Assembly: GCF_027489515.1 (NCBI RefSeq)
Contig: NZ_JAIXZS010000083.1
Coordinates: forward strand, 1-64,000
Length of the DNA: 64,000 nt
Direction of reading: 5' to 3'
Origin: Novosphingobium sp.
Lineage (GTDB): Bacteria; Pseudomonadota; Alphaproteobacteria; Sphingomonadales; Sphingomonadaceae
Shown: piece by piece, positions 43,131 through 52,042 of the stretch
Position numbering within the stretch: the first letter of the stretch is position 1
Layout: every line of letters begins with the position of its first letter
The notes under the pieces: generated by a model
What the model saw: the letters and a program-made list of their open reading frames with translations, nothing else
Told to the model about the DNA's origin: nothing
Database searches by the model: none
Program-made: the position numbers and the translations under genes

Positions 43131-44309
43131 ATGGCGACAGCAACGCCCGTTCGGCGCGACATTGACGTCAATGGCTGGCCTGCGATCCTCTGTGCGGTGA
43201 TCCTCGGCACGATCGGCGTGCTCTCGTTCATCATCCAGCCCGGGATCGTGCAGGGTTATGTCACGCAGCTCAAGGTAGACGAGGCGACTGCGGTCAATCT
43301 GGCGGGCGTCGAGATGCTCGGCGTTGCGCTGGCTACGATCATCATGGCGGTGTGGGGTACGCGGATCAATTGGCGCTGGGTCGTCGCCGGCGGGCTCTTC
43401 GTCGCTGCGGCGGGTGATCTGGCCTCGCTCGCTGCACCGCTGGGTGGGCGCTTCGAGTTGGCGCGCTTTGTTGCCGGACTTGGCGAGGGGACAATCACCT
43501 CGATCAGCTTCACCTTCGTCGGCGTCACCATCCGCGCCGAGCGCAACCTTGCGCTCTATCTCACTCTGCTGCTGACGTATGGCGCGTTCGGGCTGTGGTA
43601 TCTGCCCGAGTTTCTGGGCAGTCATGGCCTCGATGCCATGTTCATCGGCTTTGCCGTGCTCTCGCTCGCCGCGCTCGGCACCCTGCCATTCCTGCCGCAT
43701 GCCTATTCGGCGGAGGAAATGGTCAATCCGGAGGCGCGGCAGCTGGCAACGCCGCTACTGGTCGTCGCGCTGGCCGGCGTGCTCGCCTACAACGTCGCGC
43801 AAGGGATCGCCTGGGCAGTGCTGTTCCTTGTGGGGATAGGCGCAGGGCTGGCGGAGCAGTCGGTGGCCGATGCCCTGTTCCTTTCGCAGATCCTTGCAGT
43901 CGGCGGCGCGCTCGCCTCGGTTTTCCTCGCCGGACGGGTCAACCGCAATGGCGCGATCGCCTTCGGCATTCTTGCGGGTGCGGCGAGTATCGCGCTGCTC
44001 ATCGGCAGGCCCAGCCTCATGCTGTTCGTGGTGGGCGTCTGCGGCTTCAACGTGCTGTGGAACTTCGTCTTGCCGTTCATTCTCGGGCGCGTCTGCGATT
44101 TCGACGAGAGCGGGCGGATGATGTCGTTCGCGATCATGATGCAGATGATCGGCCTTGGCGGCGGCCCGCTGATCGCGGCGCAGCTTCTCGATGGCAGCGG
44201 CTATCGTTCGGCGGAGCTGCTGTGCGTCGCGCTGTTTGTCGTCAGCTATGCCTTGCTGCTTGTTCCCATTCGCAGACATCAAGCGCTATCCGCGCTGCCT
44301 GCAACCTGA
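43131..44309 (+). CDS. MFS transporter
   Basis: A 392-aa inner-membrane protein with about twelve hydrophobic helices and a central loop (FLPHAYSAEEMVNPEARQ). It is the first gene of the unit transporter-GabD-GabT. The likely role is import of the amine or amino-acid substrate of that unit. GGGGAGA is followed by TTG at 43125 and ATG at 43131; either could be the start. Confidence 0.85.
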   Translation: MATATPVRRDIDVNGWPAILCAVILGTIGVLSFIIQPGIVQGYVTQLKVDEATAVNLAGVEMLGVALATIIMAVWGTRINWRWVVAGGLFVAAAGDLASLAAPLGGRFELARFVAGLGEGTITSISFTFVGVTIRAERNLALYLTLLLTYGAFGLWYLPEFLGSHGLDAMFIGFAVLSLAALGTLPFLPHAYSAEEMVNPEARQLATPLLVVALAGVLAYNVAQGIAWAVLFLVGIGAGLAEQSVADALFLSQILAVGGALASVFLAGRVNRNGAIAFGILAGAASIALLIGRPSLMLFVVGVCGFNVLWNFVLPFILGRVCDFDESGRMMSFAIMMQMIGLGGGPLIAAQLLDGSGYRSAELLCVALFVVSYALLLVPIRRHQALSALPAT

Positions 44310-44330
44310 TTTTTGCCCGGAGACTTGTTC

Positions 44331-45740
44331 GTGTTTGAAACCGTGCCCGAAGGCACCGGCCTTGCTGTCCACAACCCCGCCACTGGCGCGCTGATCGCGA
44401 CCGTGCGCGATTACGCTGCTGCGGAAATCAGCGCGATCATCGATGCTGCGGATGCCGCGCGCCCCGCGTGGGCCGCCGAAACCGCCAAGGCGCGCGCGGC
44501 GGTGTTGCGCCGCTGGTACGGCCTGATCATGGAGCAGCAGGAAGAGCTCGCCGCGCTGATCACCGCCGAATGCGGCAAGCCACTGGCGGAGGCGCGGGGC
44601 GAGGTGGCCTATGGCGCTTCGTTCATCGAATGGTTCGCCGAGGAAGCCAAGCGCGCCTATGGCGAGACGGTGCCGACCTTTGCGAACGGCAAGCGCGTGC
44701 TGACGATCAAGCAGCCGGTGGGCACCTGCGCGGCAATCACGCCGTGGAACTTTCCGATTGCGATGATCACCCGCAAGGTCGGCCCGGCGCTCGCGGCTGG
44801 GTGCTCGATCGTGGTCAAGCCCGCCGAAGCGACGCCGCTGTCCGCGCTCGCGCTGGAGACGCTGGCGCGCGAGGCCGGCATTCCCGCAGACCTGTTCCGT
44901 GTAACCCCTTCCAATGATCCGGCAGGTGTTGGAACCCTGTTCTGCCGTCATCCCAAGGTGCGCAAGTTGAGCTTCACCGGCTCGACCCGCGTCGGCAAGA
45001 TCCTGATGGCGCAGGCGGCCGAGAATGTGACGCGGCTCAGCCTCGAGCTCGGCGGCAACGCGCCCTTCATCGTGTTCGATGATGCCGATCTCGATGCCGC
45101 AGCCGATGGCTTGATGGCCTCGAAGTTCCGCAACGCCGGGCAGACCTGCGTCTGCGCCAACCGCGTGCTGGTGCAGGAAGGTGTCTACGATGCCTTTGTC
45201 GAGAAGGTCCGCGCCAAGGTCGCCGCGCTGGTGGTCGGTGACGGCGCCGCGCCGGGCACGACCATCGGGCCGCTGATCAATGCGGCGGCAGTGGAAAAGG
45301 TCGACAGCCTCGTGCGCGATGCCCTGGCTGGTGGCGCGACCGCGCTCATGGGCGGCAATCGTTCGAATGCGGGTGCGGGCTTCTTCGAACCAACGGTGCT
45401 CACCGGCGTGCGCGGTGACATGGCGATTGCCACGTCCGAAATCTTCGGCCCTGTCGTGCCATTGATCCGCTTCAGCGACGAGGCTGACGCCGTGCGCCTC
45501 GCGAACGATACGCCCTATGGCCTCGCTGCCTACTTCTACGCCCGAGATGTGGGCCGCTTCTGGCGAGTGATGGAAGGCCTCGAGTACGGCATGGTGGGCG
45601 TCAACGACGGCATCCTGTCAACCGAAGTCGCGCCGTTTGGTGGCATCAAGCAATCCGGCATGGGGCGCGAAGGATCGCGCCACGGCCTCGATGAATATCT
45701 CGAACTCAAATACTGCCTCATGGGAGGAATTGGCGCATGA
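44331..45740 (+). CDS. gabD: succinate-semialdehyde dehydrogenase-like ALDH
   Basis: A 469-aa aldehyde dehydrogenase. The motifs are CAAITPWNFPIAMITRK, FTGSTRVGKIL, the general base in LELGGNAPFIVF, the nucleophilic Cys in GQTCVCANRVL, and EIFGPVVPLIRF. The pattern NAGQTCVCANR with a second Cys two residues on is typical of GabD. It should oxidise succinate semialdehyde to succinate with NAD(P)+. Start chosen as GTG 44331, seven bases after GGAGA; it begins 21 bp after the MFS gene and overlaps gabT (ATGA). Confidence 0.88.
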   Translation: MFETVPEGTGLAVHNPATGALIATVRDYAAAEISAIIDAADAARPAWAAETAKARAAVLRRWYGLIMEQQEELAALITAECGKPLAEARGEVAYGASFIEWFAEEAKRAYGETVPTFANGKRVLTIKQPVGTCAAITPWNFPIAMITRKVGPALAAGCSIVVKPAEATPLSALALETLAREAGIPADLFRVTPSNDPAGVGTLFCRHPKVRKLSFTGSTRVGKILMAQAAENVTRLSLELGGNAPFIVFDDADLDAAADGLMASKFRNAGQTCVCANRVLVQEGVYDAFVEKVRAKVAALVVGDGAAPGTTIGPLINAAAVEKVDSLVRDALAGGATALMGGNRSNAGAGFFEPTVLTGVRGDMAIATSEIFGPVVPLIRFSDEADAVRLANDTPYGLAAYFYARDVGRFWRVMEGLEYGMVGVNDGILSTEVAPFGGIKQSGMGREGSRHGLDEYLELKYCLMGGIGA

Positions 45741-47032
45741 CCAGCAACACCGAGCTTTGGGCCCGCCGCGAAGCCGCCGTGCCGCGCGGGGTCTCCTCGA
45801 TCCATTCGCGCTTCTTCGAGCGCGGCGTGAATGCCGAAGCGTTTGACGCGGAAGGCAACCGCTACATCGATTTCGCGACCGGCATTGCGGTATGCAACAC
45901 TGGTCATTCGGACCCACGCATTGTCGAGGCGGTGAAGCGGCAGCTCGATCAGTTCTCGCACTGTTCGTTCCAGGTGACACCCTACGAGAGCTACATTTCG
46001 CTCGCCGAGCAACTGAACGAGGCTGCGCCCATCGAAGGGCCGGTCAAGACGATCTTCCTGACGACCGGTGCCGAGGCACTCGAAAACGCAGTGAAGATCG
46101 CGCGCATGGCGACCGGGCGGCGCGGCATCGTGACGTTCCAGGGTGGCTATCATGGCCGCACCTTGCTGACGCTGGCGATGACGGGCAAAGTACTCCCCTA
46201 CAAGGCCGGGTTCGGCCCGCTGCCCGGCGATGTGTTCCACACGCGCTTCCCGATCCCCTATCATGGGTTTGACGAGAAGCAGGCGGTGGCCGGGCTGGAT
46301 GCGCTGTTCGCCTCGACCATCGAGCCGAGTGCAGTGGCGGCCATCGTGCTCGAGCCGGTGCTGGGCGAGGGCGGCTTCTATACGGCGAGCTACGCCTTCT
46401 TCCGCGCGCTGCGCGCGATCTGCGACAAGCATGGCATCCTGCTGATTGCCGACGAGGTCCAGTCGGGCTTTGCGCGGACCGGACGCCTCTTTGCCATGGA
46501 CTGGGTGCGCGAGGCGACGGGCGTGACGCCGGATATCATGACCATCGCCAAGGCCATGGCGGGAGGCTTCCCGATCTCGGGCGTGATGGGCAGAGCGGAC
46601 ATCATGGATGCACCCGATGCGGGCGGGCTCGGCGGCACGTACGGCGGCTCGCCGCTAGGCTGTGTAGCTGGGCTCGAAGTGCTCAAGATCATCAAGGAGG
46701 ACAACCTCTGCGAACGCGCCGTCACCATCGGCGACACGATCAAGGGCACGCTACGCGCGCTGCAGCAGGGCGGCATGCGTGTGATCGGTGATGTGCGTGG
46801 GCCCGGCGCGATGGTCGCGATGGAACTGGTCCACGATGGCGACCCTGATCGGCCCAATCCGGAATTGACCAAGGCCATCGTGCAGGAAGGTGCAAGGGAC
46901 GGGCTGCTGCTGCTCTCCTGCGGGATGCGCGGCAATGTCGTGCGATTCCTCCCAGCGCTGACCATGCCGGATGACCTGCTGGGCGAGGCGATGGACCGAC
47001 TGACCGGCCTGATGCGGCGGGTGGCCGGCTAA
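45737..47032 (+). CDS. gabT: 4-aminobutyrate aminotransferase-like class III aminotransferase
   Basis: A 431-aa PLP enzyme. The pyridine-ring motif is LLIADEVQSGFARTG and the Schiff-base lysine is in TIAKAMAGGFPISGVMG; the N-terminal region FATGIAVCNTGHSDP is typical of GabT. It moves the amino group of 4-aminobutyrate (or a similar omega-amine) to 2-oxoglutarate, giving succinate semialdehyde for GabD. Its start overlaps the gabD stop. Together with the ligase, amidotransferase and aldehyde dehydrogenase this would complete a gamma-glutamylated polyamine route (PuuA-C-D-E-like). Confidence 0.88.
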   Translation: MTSNTELWARREAAVPRGVSSIHSRFFERGVNAEAFDAEGNRYIDFATGIAVCNTGHSDPRIVEAVKRQLDQFSHCSFQVTPYESYISLAEQLNEAAPIEGPVKTIFLTTGAEALENAVKIARMATGRRGIVTFQGGYHGRTLLTLAMTGKVLPYKAGFGPLPGDVFHTRFPIPYHGFDEKQAVAGLDALFASTIEPSAVAAIVLEPVLGEGGFYTASYAFFRALRAICDKHGILLIADEVQSGFARTGRLFAMDWVREATGVTPDIMTIAKAMAGGFPISGVMGRADIMDAPDAGGLGGTYGGSPLGCVAGLEVLKIIKEDNLCERAVTIGDTIKGTLRALQQGGMRVIGDVRGPGAMVAMELVHDGDPDRPNPELTKAIVQEGARDGLLLLSCGMRGNVVRFLPALTMPDDLLGEAMDRLTGLMRRVAG

Positions 47033-47045
47033 CCATATTGGAAAG

Positions 47046-47058
47046 AGGGACTGTCCCT
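47046..47058. repeat. short palindrome AGGGACTGTCCCT between convergent genes
   Basis: A 13-bp palindrome followed by ATTTTT on the plus strand. Its last bases form part of the TAG stop of the AraC gene read from the minus strand. It resembles a short REP-type sequence or a compact terminator. Confidence 0.4.
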
Positions 47059-48073
47059 ATTTTTCGCTGAGACGCTCACCTTTGCGGTAACGTCCGGGGG
47101 AAAGACCGAAATGCCGGGCGAAGGCGCGGGTGAAGCTCGCGCTTTCGGCAAAGCCCACGTCGAGCGCGATCATGCTCACGTTGCGGCGGCTGGTGCGCAG
47201 CAGGCGCGCGGCGGTTTCCATGCGGTGGGCTGCCACCAGCGCGCGCCAGCCGCTGCCTTCGGCGGCAAGGCGGCGGTTGAGCGTGGGCACCGACAGGTCC
47301 AGCTGCTGCGCCACATCGGCAAGGCTTGGCGGAGCATCGAACGGCGCCGCTTCGATCATGGTCTTGACCTGTTCGGCTAGCGATGCATCGCTTCCGCGGC
47401 CCGCGAGGCGCTGGAGGTGCTCTTCGATGATCGGATGGAGGCTCGAGCTGAGCACCCGGCCGCGCAGTCCAAGGTAACGGTCTTCGAGCGTGAGCGTGTT
47501 GCAGTCCTGCTCGAAGAACACGTCGCACCCAAAGTAGTCGCGGTAGCGCGCGTAATCGCCAACGCGTTCGTGTTCGAAGCGGACTTCGCTGAGTTCGACA
47601 TCGCCCCCGGTGAACTGGCGCGCCAGATTGAACATGGCGGCGATCGAATATTCGGCATCCTGCCGGCGCCGGGTGAGCGACTGGTCGAGCACCTGATAGG
47701 TGAAGGTCGCCCAGCCGCCCTCATCGGCGAAGTGGTTGCGGCTCGCCTGCTGCATGGTCGAGAGATAGCGGGTGAAACTCGCAAAGGCCGTGCGCAGATC
47801 GGGCGCGCTCAAGAACAGAAAGCTGAGCGGGCCGAGGCTTTCCGAACCGGCAAGGCGCCCGGTGTGGAGCCCGAAGTGGGGGTTGCGCACCAGCTCCGCC
47901 GCATCCTCGAAGAACGAAATGAAATGCGCGAGCGGGATGAGGCCGTCGGGGTCCTCGAGAACCTCACGCGTCACACCGATGCGCGCAAGCAGGCCTGCCG
48001 CCGAATGACCGGTCAGCTCGACACAATTGGCCACATGGCGCAGGAACTGCGCGGCGATCTTTGGCTCGGCCAT
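47057..48073 (-). CDS. AraC-family regulator (arabinose-binding-domain type)
   Basis: A 338-aa protein with an N-terminal AraC-binding domain (GLIPLAHFISFFEDAAELVRNPHFGLHTG) and a C-terminal helix-turn-helix pair (SLADVAQQLDLSVPTLNRRL and NVSMIALDVGFAESASFTRAFARHFG). It follows the FAH isomerase-like gene by 42 bp on the same strand, so it probably regulates that gene and the divergent acetoacetate-decarboxylase-like gene. The effector is unknown. Confidence 0.88.
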   Translation of the reverse strand: MAEPKIAAQFLRHVANCVELTGHSAAGLLARIGVTREVLEDPDGLIPLAHFISFFEDAAELVRNPHFGLHTGRLAGSESLGPLSFLFLSAPDLRTAFASFTRYLSTMQQASRNHFADEGGWATFTYQVLDQSLTRRRQDAEYSIAAMFNLARQFTGGDVELSEVRFEHERVGDYARYRDYFGCDVFFEQDCNTLTLEDRYLGLRGRVLSSSLHPIIEEHLQRLAGRGSDASLAEQVKTMIEAAPFDAPPSLADVAQQLDLSVPTLNRRLAAEGSGWRALVAAHRMETAARLLRTSRRNVSMIALDVGFAESASFTRAFARHFGLSPGRYRKGERLSEK

Positions 48074-48115
48074 GGGGCCCAGCCTATCAGCCGCGCCGGT
48101 ACTGGCAAGGCACCG

Positions 48116-49003
48116 CTACTTCTTGTCGAGCGCTGACTCATAGAACGCGGCGCCCTGGCCGCCTGCGGCGCGGATGCCGCGGAATTCCCAATCGCCGCCC
48201 ATCGCGGTGGAGATCACTTCCTCGGATTCGGTCGGCTGAGCACCGCAATCGTCGCGGATCGGGGTGGGGCCGTGGACGATCGTGTTGGTGAGTTTGCCGA
48301 GGCCTTCGACTTCCACTTCCACGACATCGCCGGGCTGCACGGGCCGGCTATTGGCGGGGGTGCCGGAAAGCAGCACGTCGCCTGGCTCCAGCGTGATCGT
48401 GCGGGCGATATCGGCGACGAGGTAGTGCATGTCCCACTCCATCTCGCTGGTATTGCCGTCCTGCTTGACCTCGCCGTTGACCAAGGTGCGGATCTGCTTG
48501 TTCCGGAAATCCCAGCCCGTCACGAGGCCGGGGCCGATCGGGCAGAGCGTGTCCGAGCCTTTCACGCGCAGCATCGAGCCTGCGTCGGTATCGCGGAAAT
48601 CGTGGAGACCGTAGTCGTTGGCGACCGAATAGCCGAGGATGTAGTCTGCGGCTTCCTCGGGTGAGATGTTGCGGCACGAGCGGCCGATGACGATGGCGAT
48701 CTCGCCCTCGTAGTTGAGGTACTTGCAGCGTTCGGGCCGCACGACCGCGGCCTTGTGGGTGTTGAGCGCCGTGATCGGCTTGTGGAAATAGGTGGGCGCA
48801 GGCGGGAGCTTGGTGATGAACTCGTTCACGCGGCTTTCGTAGTTCAGGTGCACGCAGATGATCTTGCTGGGGTTGCAGGGCGCGAGGTGTACCGCTTCGT
48901 CAACACCCACGCTGCGGCCATCCTTCGTGACGAGTTCGTCACCGTGGCGGGTGGTCAGGATGGGGTAGCCATCGAGCAGGATGCGGCGGTATTCGGTGGT
49001 CAT
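48116..49003 (-). CDS. FAH-family isomerase/hydrolase (HpaG-like)
   Basis: A 295-aa FAH-fold protein: the core start is KIICVHLNYESRVNEF, metal-binding acids are in YEGEIAIVIGR and the C-terminal turn is GDVLLSGTPANSRPV. It is close in size to 2-hydroxyhepta-2,4-diene-1,7-dioate isomerases and 5-oxopent-3-ene-tricarboxylate decarboxylases. Together with the HpaD-like and HpaE-like genes nearby, this hints at a partial homoprotocatechuate meta-pathway, but HpaF, HpaH and HpaI are not seen. Confidence 0.82.
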   Translation of the reverse strand: MTTEYRRILLDGYPILTTRHGDELVTKDGRSVGVDEAVHLAPCNPSKIICVHLNYESRVNEFITKLPPAPTYFHKPITALNTHKAAVVRPERCKYLNYEGEIAIVIGRSCRNISPEEAADYILGYSVANDYGLHDFRDTDAGSMLRVKGSDTLCPIGPGLVTGWDFRNKQIRTLVNGEVKQDGNTSEMEWDMHYLVADIARTITLEPGDVLLSGTPANSRPVQPGDVVEVEVEGLGKLTNTIVHGPTPIRDDCGAQPTESEEVISTAMGGDWEFRGIRAAGGQGAAFYESALDKK

Positions 49004-49133
49004 GGTGAGGCCCTCTGATACTTGCTTGATCTAGCCCCTAGCGCGCCCGGCCGCCACAGGCATTGGCCGCTGCGGCCAAGCTTGGCCGGAGAAGCGCGCT
49101 AGAAGCACTGACACGCATCGAGACGAGGTAATG

Positions 49134-49937
49134 ATGAGCAACCTGAAGGGCCTGTTCTATCCGCGCACGCCGACCGGCAAGGCGAGCATCGTGCCGCCGG
49201 TGCCGTGGCACTATTCTGGCGAGCTCATCACGCTGGAATACCGCACGGACCCCGCGAAGATCGCGGCGCTGCTGCCCGAAGGCTTCACGCTGGCCGAGGA
49301 AGACCCCGGCGCCGTCGCGGCGATCTGGGCGGACTGGCAATCGACCTCCGACGATCCCGCTCAGATCCTCGACCCGGTGCGGGTGCAGTACAAGGAGATG
49401 TTCATCGTCGTGCGCTGCCAGTTCCAGGGCAAGACCTGGTCGCGCTGCGTCTACATCTGGGTGGACAAGGAATTCGCCATGCTGCGCGGTCAGCATCAGG
49501 GCTATCCGAAGAAGCTCGGTTCGATCCAGATGAGCCGCCCGGTCTACGTTGGCAAGGCGGGGCCGCGCCTCCAGCCGGGCGGGATGTTCGGCGTGACGCT
49601 GGCGGCGTTCGACCGGCGGCTCGCGGAAGGGCGCTTCACGATCACCGAGACGGCGGAGAAGCCCGGCTTCGTCAACGGTCTGCCGATGGTGCACAACCGC
49701 TGGATGCCCGCCATAGAAACCGACGGAACCCAGAGCCTCGACGAAGTCGTCACGATGTCGAGCTACGACGTGGACTTCGGGCGCTGCTTCAAGGGCGACT
49801 TCGACCTCACCTACTTCGATTCCCCGGTCGAGGAACTGCTCGATATCGCGCCGCAGGAGAAGATCGCCGGGTACTGGCACGAAGTCGGCGTCTCATGGCG
49901 GGCGGGGACGACTTTGGCGCGCAACAATCTCGCCTGA
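49134..49937 (+). CDS. acetoacetate decarboxylase family protein
   Basis: A 267-aa member of the ADC fold. The Schiff-base lysine region is GYPKKLGSIQMSRP, with the pattern YKEMFIVVRCQF before it. Members may decarboxylate beta-keto acids or act as aldolase/dehydratase-like enzymes. Two ATGs are adjacent (49131, 49134); the second is better spaced from GAGG. Its stop directly abuts the stop of the convergent amidohydrolase gene. Acetoacetate is also a product of the carnitine pathway at the other end of the window, but no link is shown. Confidence 0.82.
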   Translation: MSNLKGLFYPRTPTGKASIVPPVPWHYSGELITLEYRTDPAKIAALLPEGFTLAEEDPGAVAAIWADWQSTSDDPAQILDPVRVQYKEMFIVVRCQFQGKTWSRCVYIWVDKEFAMLRGQHQGYPKKLGSIQMSRPVYVGKAGPRLQPGGMFGVTLAAFDRRLAEGRFTITETAEKPGFVNGLPMVHNRWMPAIETDGTQSLDEVVTMSSYDVDFGRCFKGDFDLTYFDSPVEELLDIAPQEKIAGYWHEVGVSWRAGTTLARNNLA

Positions 49938-51197
49938 TCAACGCATTACCGCACCTCCCTTCATCACCAGTTTGATGGAGTGAAGGGCGGTGAGGTCGCG
50001 GGTTGGGTCACCCTCCACGGCGATCAGATCGGCAAGAAGACCAGTCCTCACCGCGCCGCGATCCTTGAGGTGGAAGGCCGCAGCATTGCCCGAAGTGGCG
50101 GCGATGAGGACGGCTGCGGGGCTCATGCCTTCGGCGGCCATCGCGGTCATTTCGCGCATGTTTTCGCCGTGGGCGAAGACGCCGACGTCGCCGCCCATGC
50201 AGATCGGAACCCCGGCGGCGAGCGCGGCGCGGAAGGCGGTGCGGCCTTCGGCGACTCCGGCGGGCGGGTGTTCAGGATCGGTCCAGCCGCGATAGCGGGC
50301 GATGGCCTCGCCAGCCGCGAGCGTGGGGCAGAAGGCGATGCGCTTGGCGGCCATCGCCTTGAACACGGCTGGCGTGCCTTCATCGCCGTGTTCGATCGTA
50401 TCGACCCCGGCGGCGATGGCGCGGCGCATGCCCTCCGCCGTCACGGCGTGGACGGCGACGGTGCGGCCAGCATCGTGTGCGGCGGCGGTGGCAGCGTCCA
50501 TTTCGGCTTGGCTGAAGGTCGGCAGGCTCGGTTCGCCCGGTCGGTAGTGGTAATCGGCATAGAGCTTCACGACGTCTGCCCCGGCGGCGATCTGGCCGCG
50601 CACCGCGCGCACAACGCCTTCGACGCCGCTCGCTTCCTCGGCGCCCTGGGGGACCGCGACGCCGGGTTCGAAGCCCTTGGGGCCATAAGCCCCCTCAGCG
50701 ACGATGGCGCGGGTGGCGACGAGGAGGCGCGGGCCGGGGGTGAGGCCGCTGTCGATGGCTTTCTTGAGCCCCACATCGGCGTACCCTGCGCCTTCGGTGC
50801 CGAGATCGCGCTCGGTGGTGAAGCCCGCGCGCAGCGTGGTTTCGGCGGCTTTGGCCGCGCGGATGGTGCGCAGCGCAAGCGGCTCGTGGAGGACCTGATC
50901 GTCCCACGGCGTTTCGTTGTAGGGGTGGAGGAACAAGTGGCCGTGGCCCTCGATCATGCCGGGCATGAGCGTCTGGCCGGGCAAGTCGATGGTCGCGGTG
51001 CCGGGCGGGACGGTGAGGTTGGGGCCGACGGCGGCGATCCGGCCATCCTCCACCAGCACCTGCCAGCCCGGGTGGGGTGCAGGATCGGTGCCATCGAAGA
51101 CTTGCGCGGGGCGCAGCAGGGTGCGCTGTGGTTCGGCGTTTGCAGTGGCGGGGAAGGCGAGAGCCAGTGCCAGGGCAGTCGAGGTCAAGGCTTTCAT
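49938..51197 (-). CDS. secreted amidohydrolase (imidazolonepropionase/prolidase-like)
   Basis: A 419-aa metal-dependent hydrolase with a signal peptide (MKALTSTALALALAFPATANA). The metal motif is MIEGHGHLFLH, a carboxylated-lysine candidate is in ADVVKLYADYH, later His ligands are in AVHAVTAEG and TIEHGDEG, and a late Asp is in CMGGDVGVFAHG. Sphingomonads carry several such periplasmic proteins acting on X-Pro dipeptides or organophosphates. Substrate unknown. Confidence 0.85.
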   Translation of the reverse strand: MKALTSTALALALAFPATANAEPQRTLLRPAQVFDGTDPAPHPGWQVLVEDGRIAAVGPNLTVPPGTATIDLPGQTLMPGMIEGHGHLFLHPYNETPWDDQVLHEPLALRTIRAAKAAETTLRAGFTTERDLGTEGAGYADVGLKKAIDSGLTPGPRLLVATRAIVAEGAYGPKGFEPGVAVPQGAEEASGVEGVVRAVRGQIAAGADVVKLYADYHYRPGEPSLPTFSQAEMDAATAAAHDAGRTVAVHAVTAEGMRRAIAAGVDTIEHGDEGTPAVFKAMAAKRIAFCPTLAAGEAIARYRGWTDPEHPPAGVAEGRTAFRAALAAGVPICMGGDVGVFAHGENMREMTAMAAEGMSPAAVLIAATSGNAAAFHLKDRGAVRTGLLADLIAVEGDPTRDLTALHSIKLVMKGGAVMR

Positions 51198-51508
51198 GCG
51201 CGGCGCTCCCCGTTCGAATTCAGGTCAGGTTGACACAGTTGACACAGTCCTGAGGGAAAACTCCGGAGGGCGCTTCCGGCGGGTGTGCTCCCGGCTCGGC
51301 GAGGCGTGCGAGTGGCAGAATTGCGCGGGTTTCTGGTCATGCGCGCAGTGTACCGCAGTGTCGGCGTGTAGGACAGAGGCGTCGGGGGGATGCTTGGCTG
51401 CGGAGTACGGGGCGGCGGGGGGCTGCTTTGGATGGTTTCAGAGCAATCGCGGTCATTCAGCTAGCACCCCCATTGCGGTCGTGAGCTAGGTTCGGCAAAC
51501 CTGTGCGA
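51198..51508. other. intergenic stretch upstream of the amidohydrolase
   Basis: No convincing gene. It contains the tandem repeat TTGACACAG at 51230-51238 and 51239-51247, 33-50 bp upstream of the amidohydrolase start; on the minus strand this reads CTGTGTCAA twice and would sit at the promoter. The rest is ordinary GC-rich sequence. Confidence 0.5.
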
Positions 51509-51718
51509 ATGGAAAAACAGATAGCAAAACGCTTGATTGACGCAGTGCTGGCGCTTGACCCCCTTCTTGGCGAAATCGATGTAGTGATCTCTGACGTTTC
51601 GGACGAAACCGAACGGAGGGCTTTGGCAAAAAGGCTTGGCGACATTTTCCGCCAGTTGAATGAGGCATTCATCATTCCTGTCGGTCGTGCGTATCCTGAC
51701 TTGGCTGAGCGGGACTGA
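51509..51718 (+). CDS. small hypothetical protein
   Basis: A 69-aa acidic, helical-looking protein (MEKQIAKRLIDAVLALDPLL ... RALAKRLGDIFRQLNEAFI). I do not recognise the family. Its composition is protein-like and lower in GC than its neighbours, which suggests a real and perhaps acquired gene. An in-frame GTG lies two codons upstream. No clear ribosome-binding site is visible. No strong frame competes on this strand, though minus-strand frames are open. Confidence 0.5.
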   Translation: MEKQIAKRLIDAVLALDPLLGEIDVVISDVSDETERRALAKRLGDIFRQLNEAFIIPVGRAYPDLAERD

Positions 51719-52042
51719 TTAGATCAACCGACCCATTTCCGCTTTCCACCCAATAGCTGCCTTCCGGCCTTTAAGTACTGCTACCCAAAACCGGCCGTCA
51801 CACCGGACTTGATCCGGGGTCCCGCTTCCTCGGCATACGGCGGGTTGTGGCGAAGAACCGGGACCGCGCGTGAAACTCGGGGGTGATGGTTGTGGCGGCT
51901 GCTCTGATGCTGTGTGAGCCGCGAGAGCCCACCCCAAACCCCTCCCGCATGCGGGAGGGGCTTCAGAGCTTGTTGCGGCGTTCGGGCTTTGGCTCGAGAC
52001 GCCAAGGGGATGCAAGGGTGATAACCCTTGCCCGCCGGAGGC
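51719..52042. repeat. intergenic stretch with REP-like palindromes
   Basis: No gene seen. It contains CCGGACTTGATCCGGGG near 51803, a palindrome type common between sphingomonad genes, and a perfect 22-bp palindrome at 51939-51960. These look like repetitive extragenic elements and shared terminators for the two flanking genes. Confidence 0.55.
51939..51960. terminator. perfect 22-bp palindrome CCCCTCCCGC/GCGGGAGGGG
   Basis: The arms CCCCTCCCGCA and TGCGGGAGGGG are exact complements with no spacer. It can form a cruciform or hairpin. It lies downstream of the export-cluster genes (minus strand) and of the small hypothetical gene (plus strand); REP-like repeat or Rho-assisted terminator. Confidence 0.5.
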
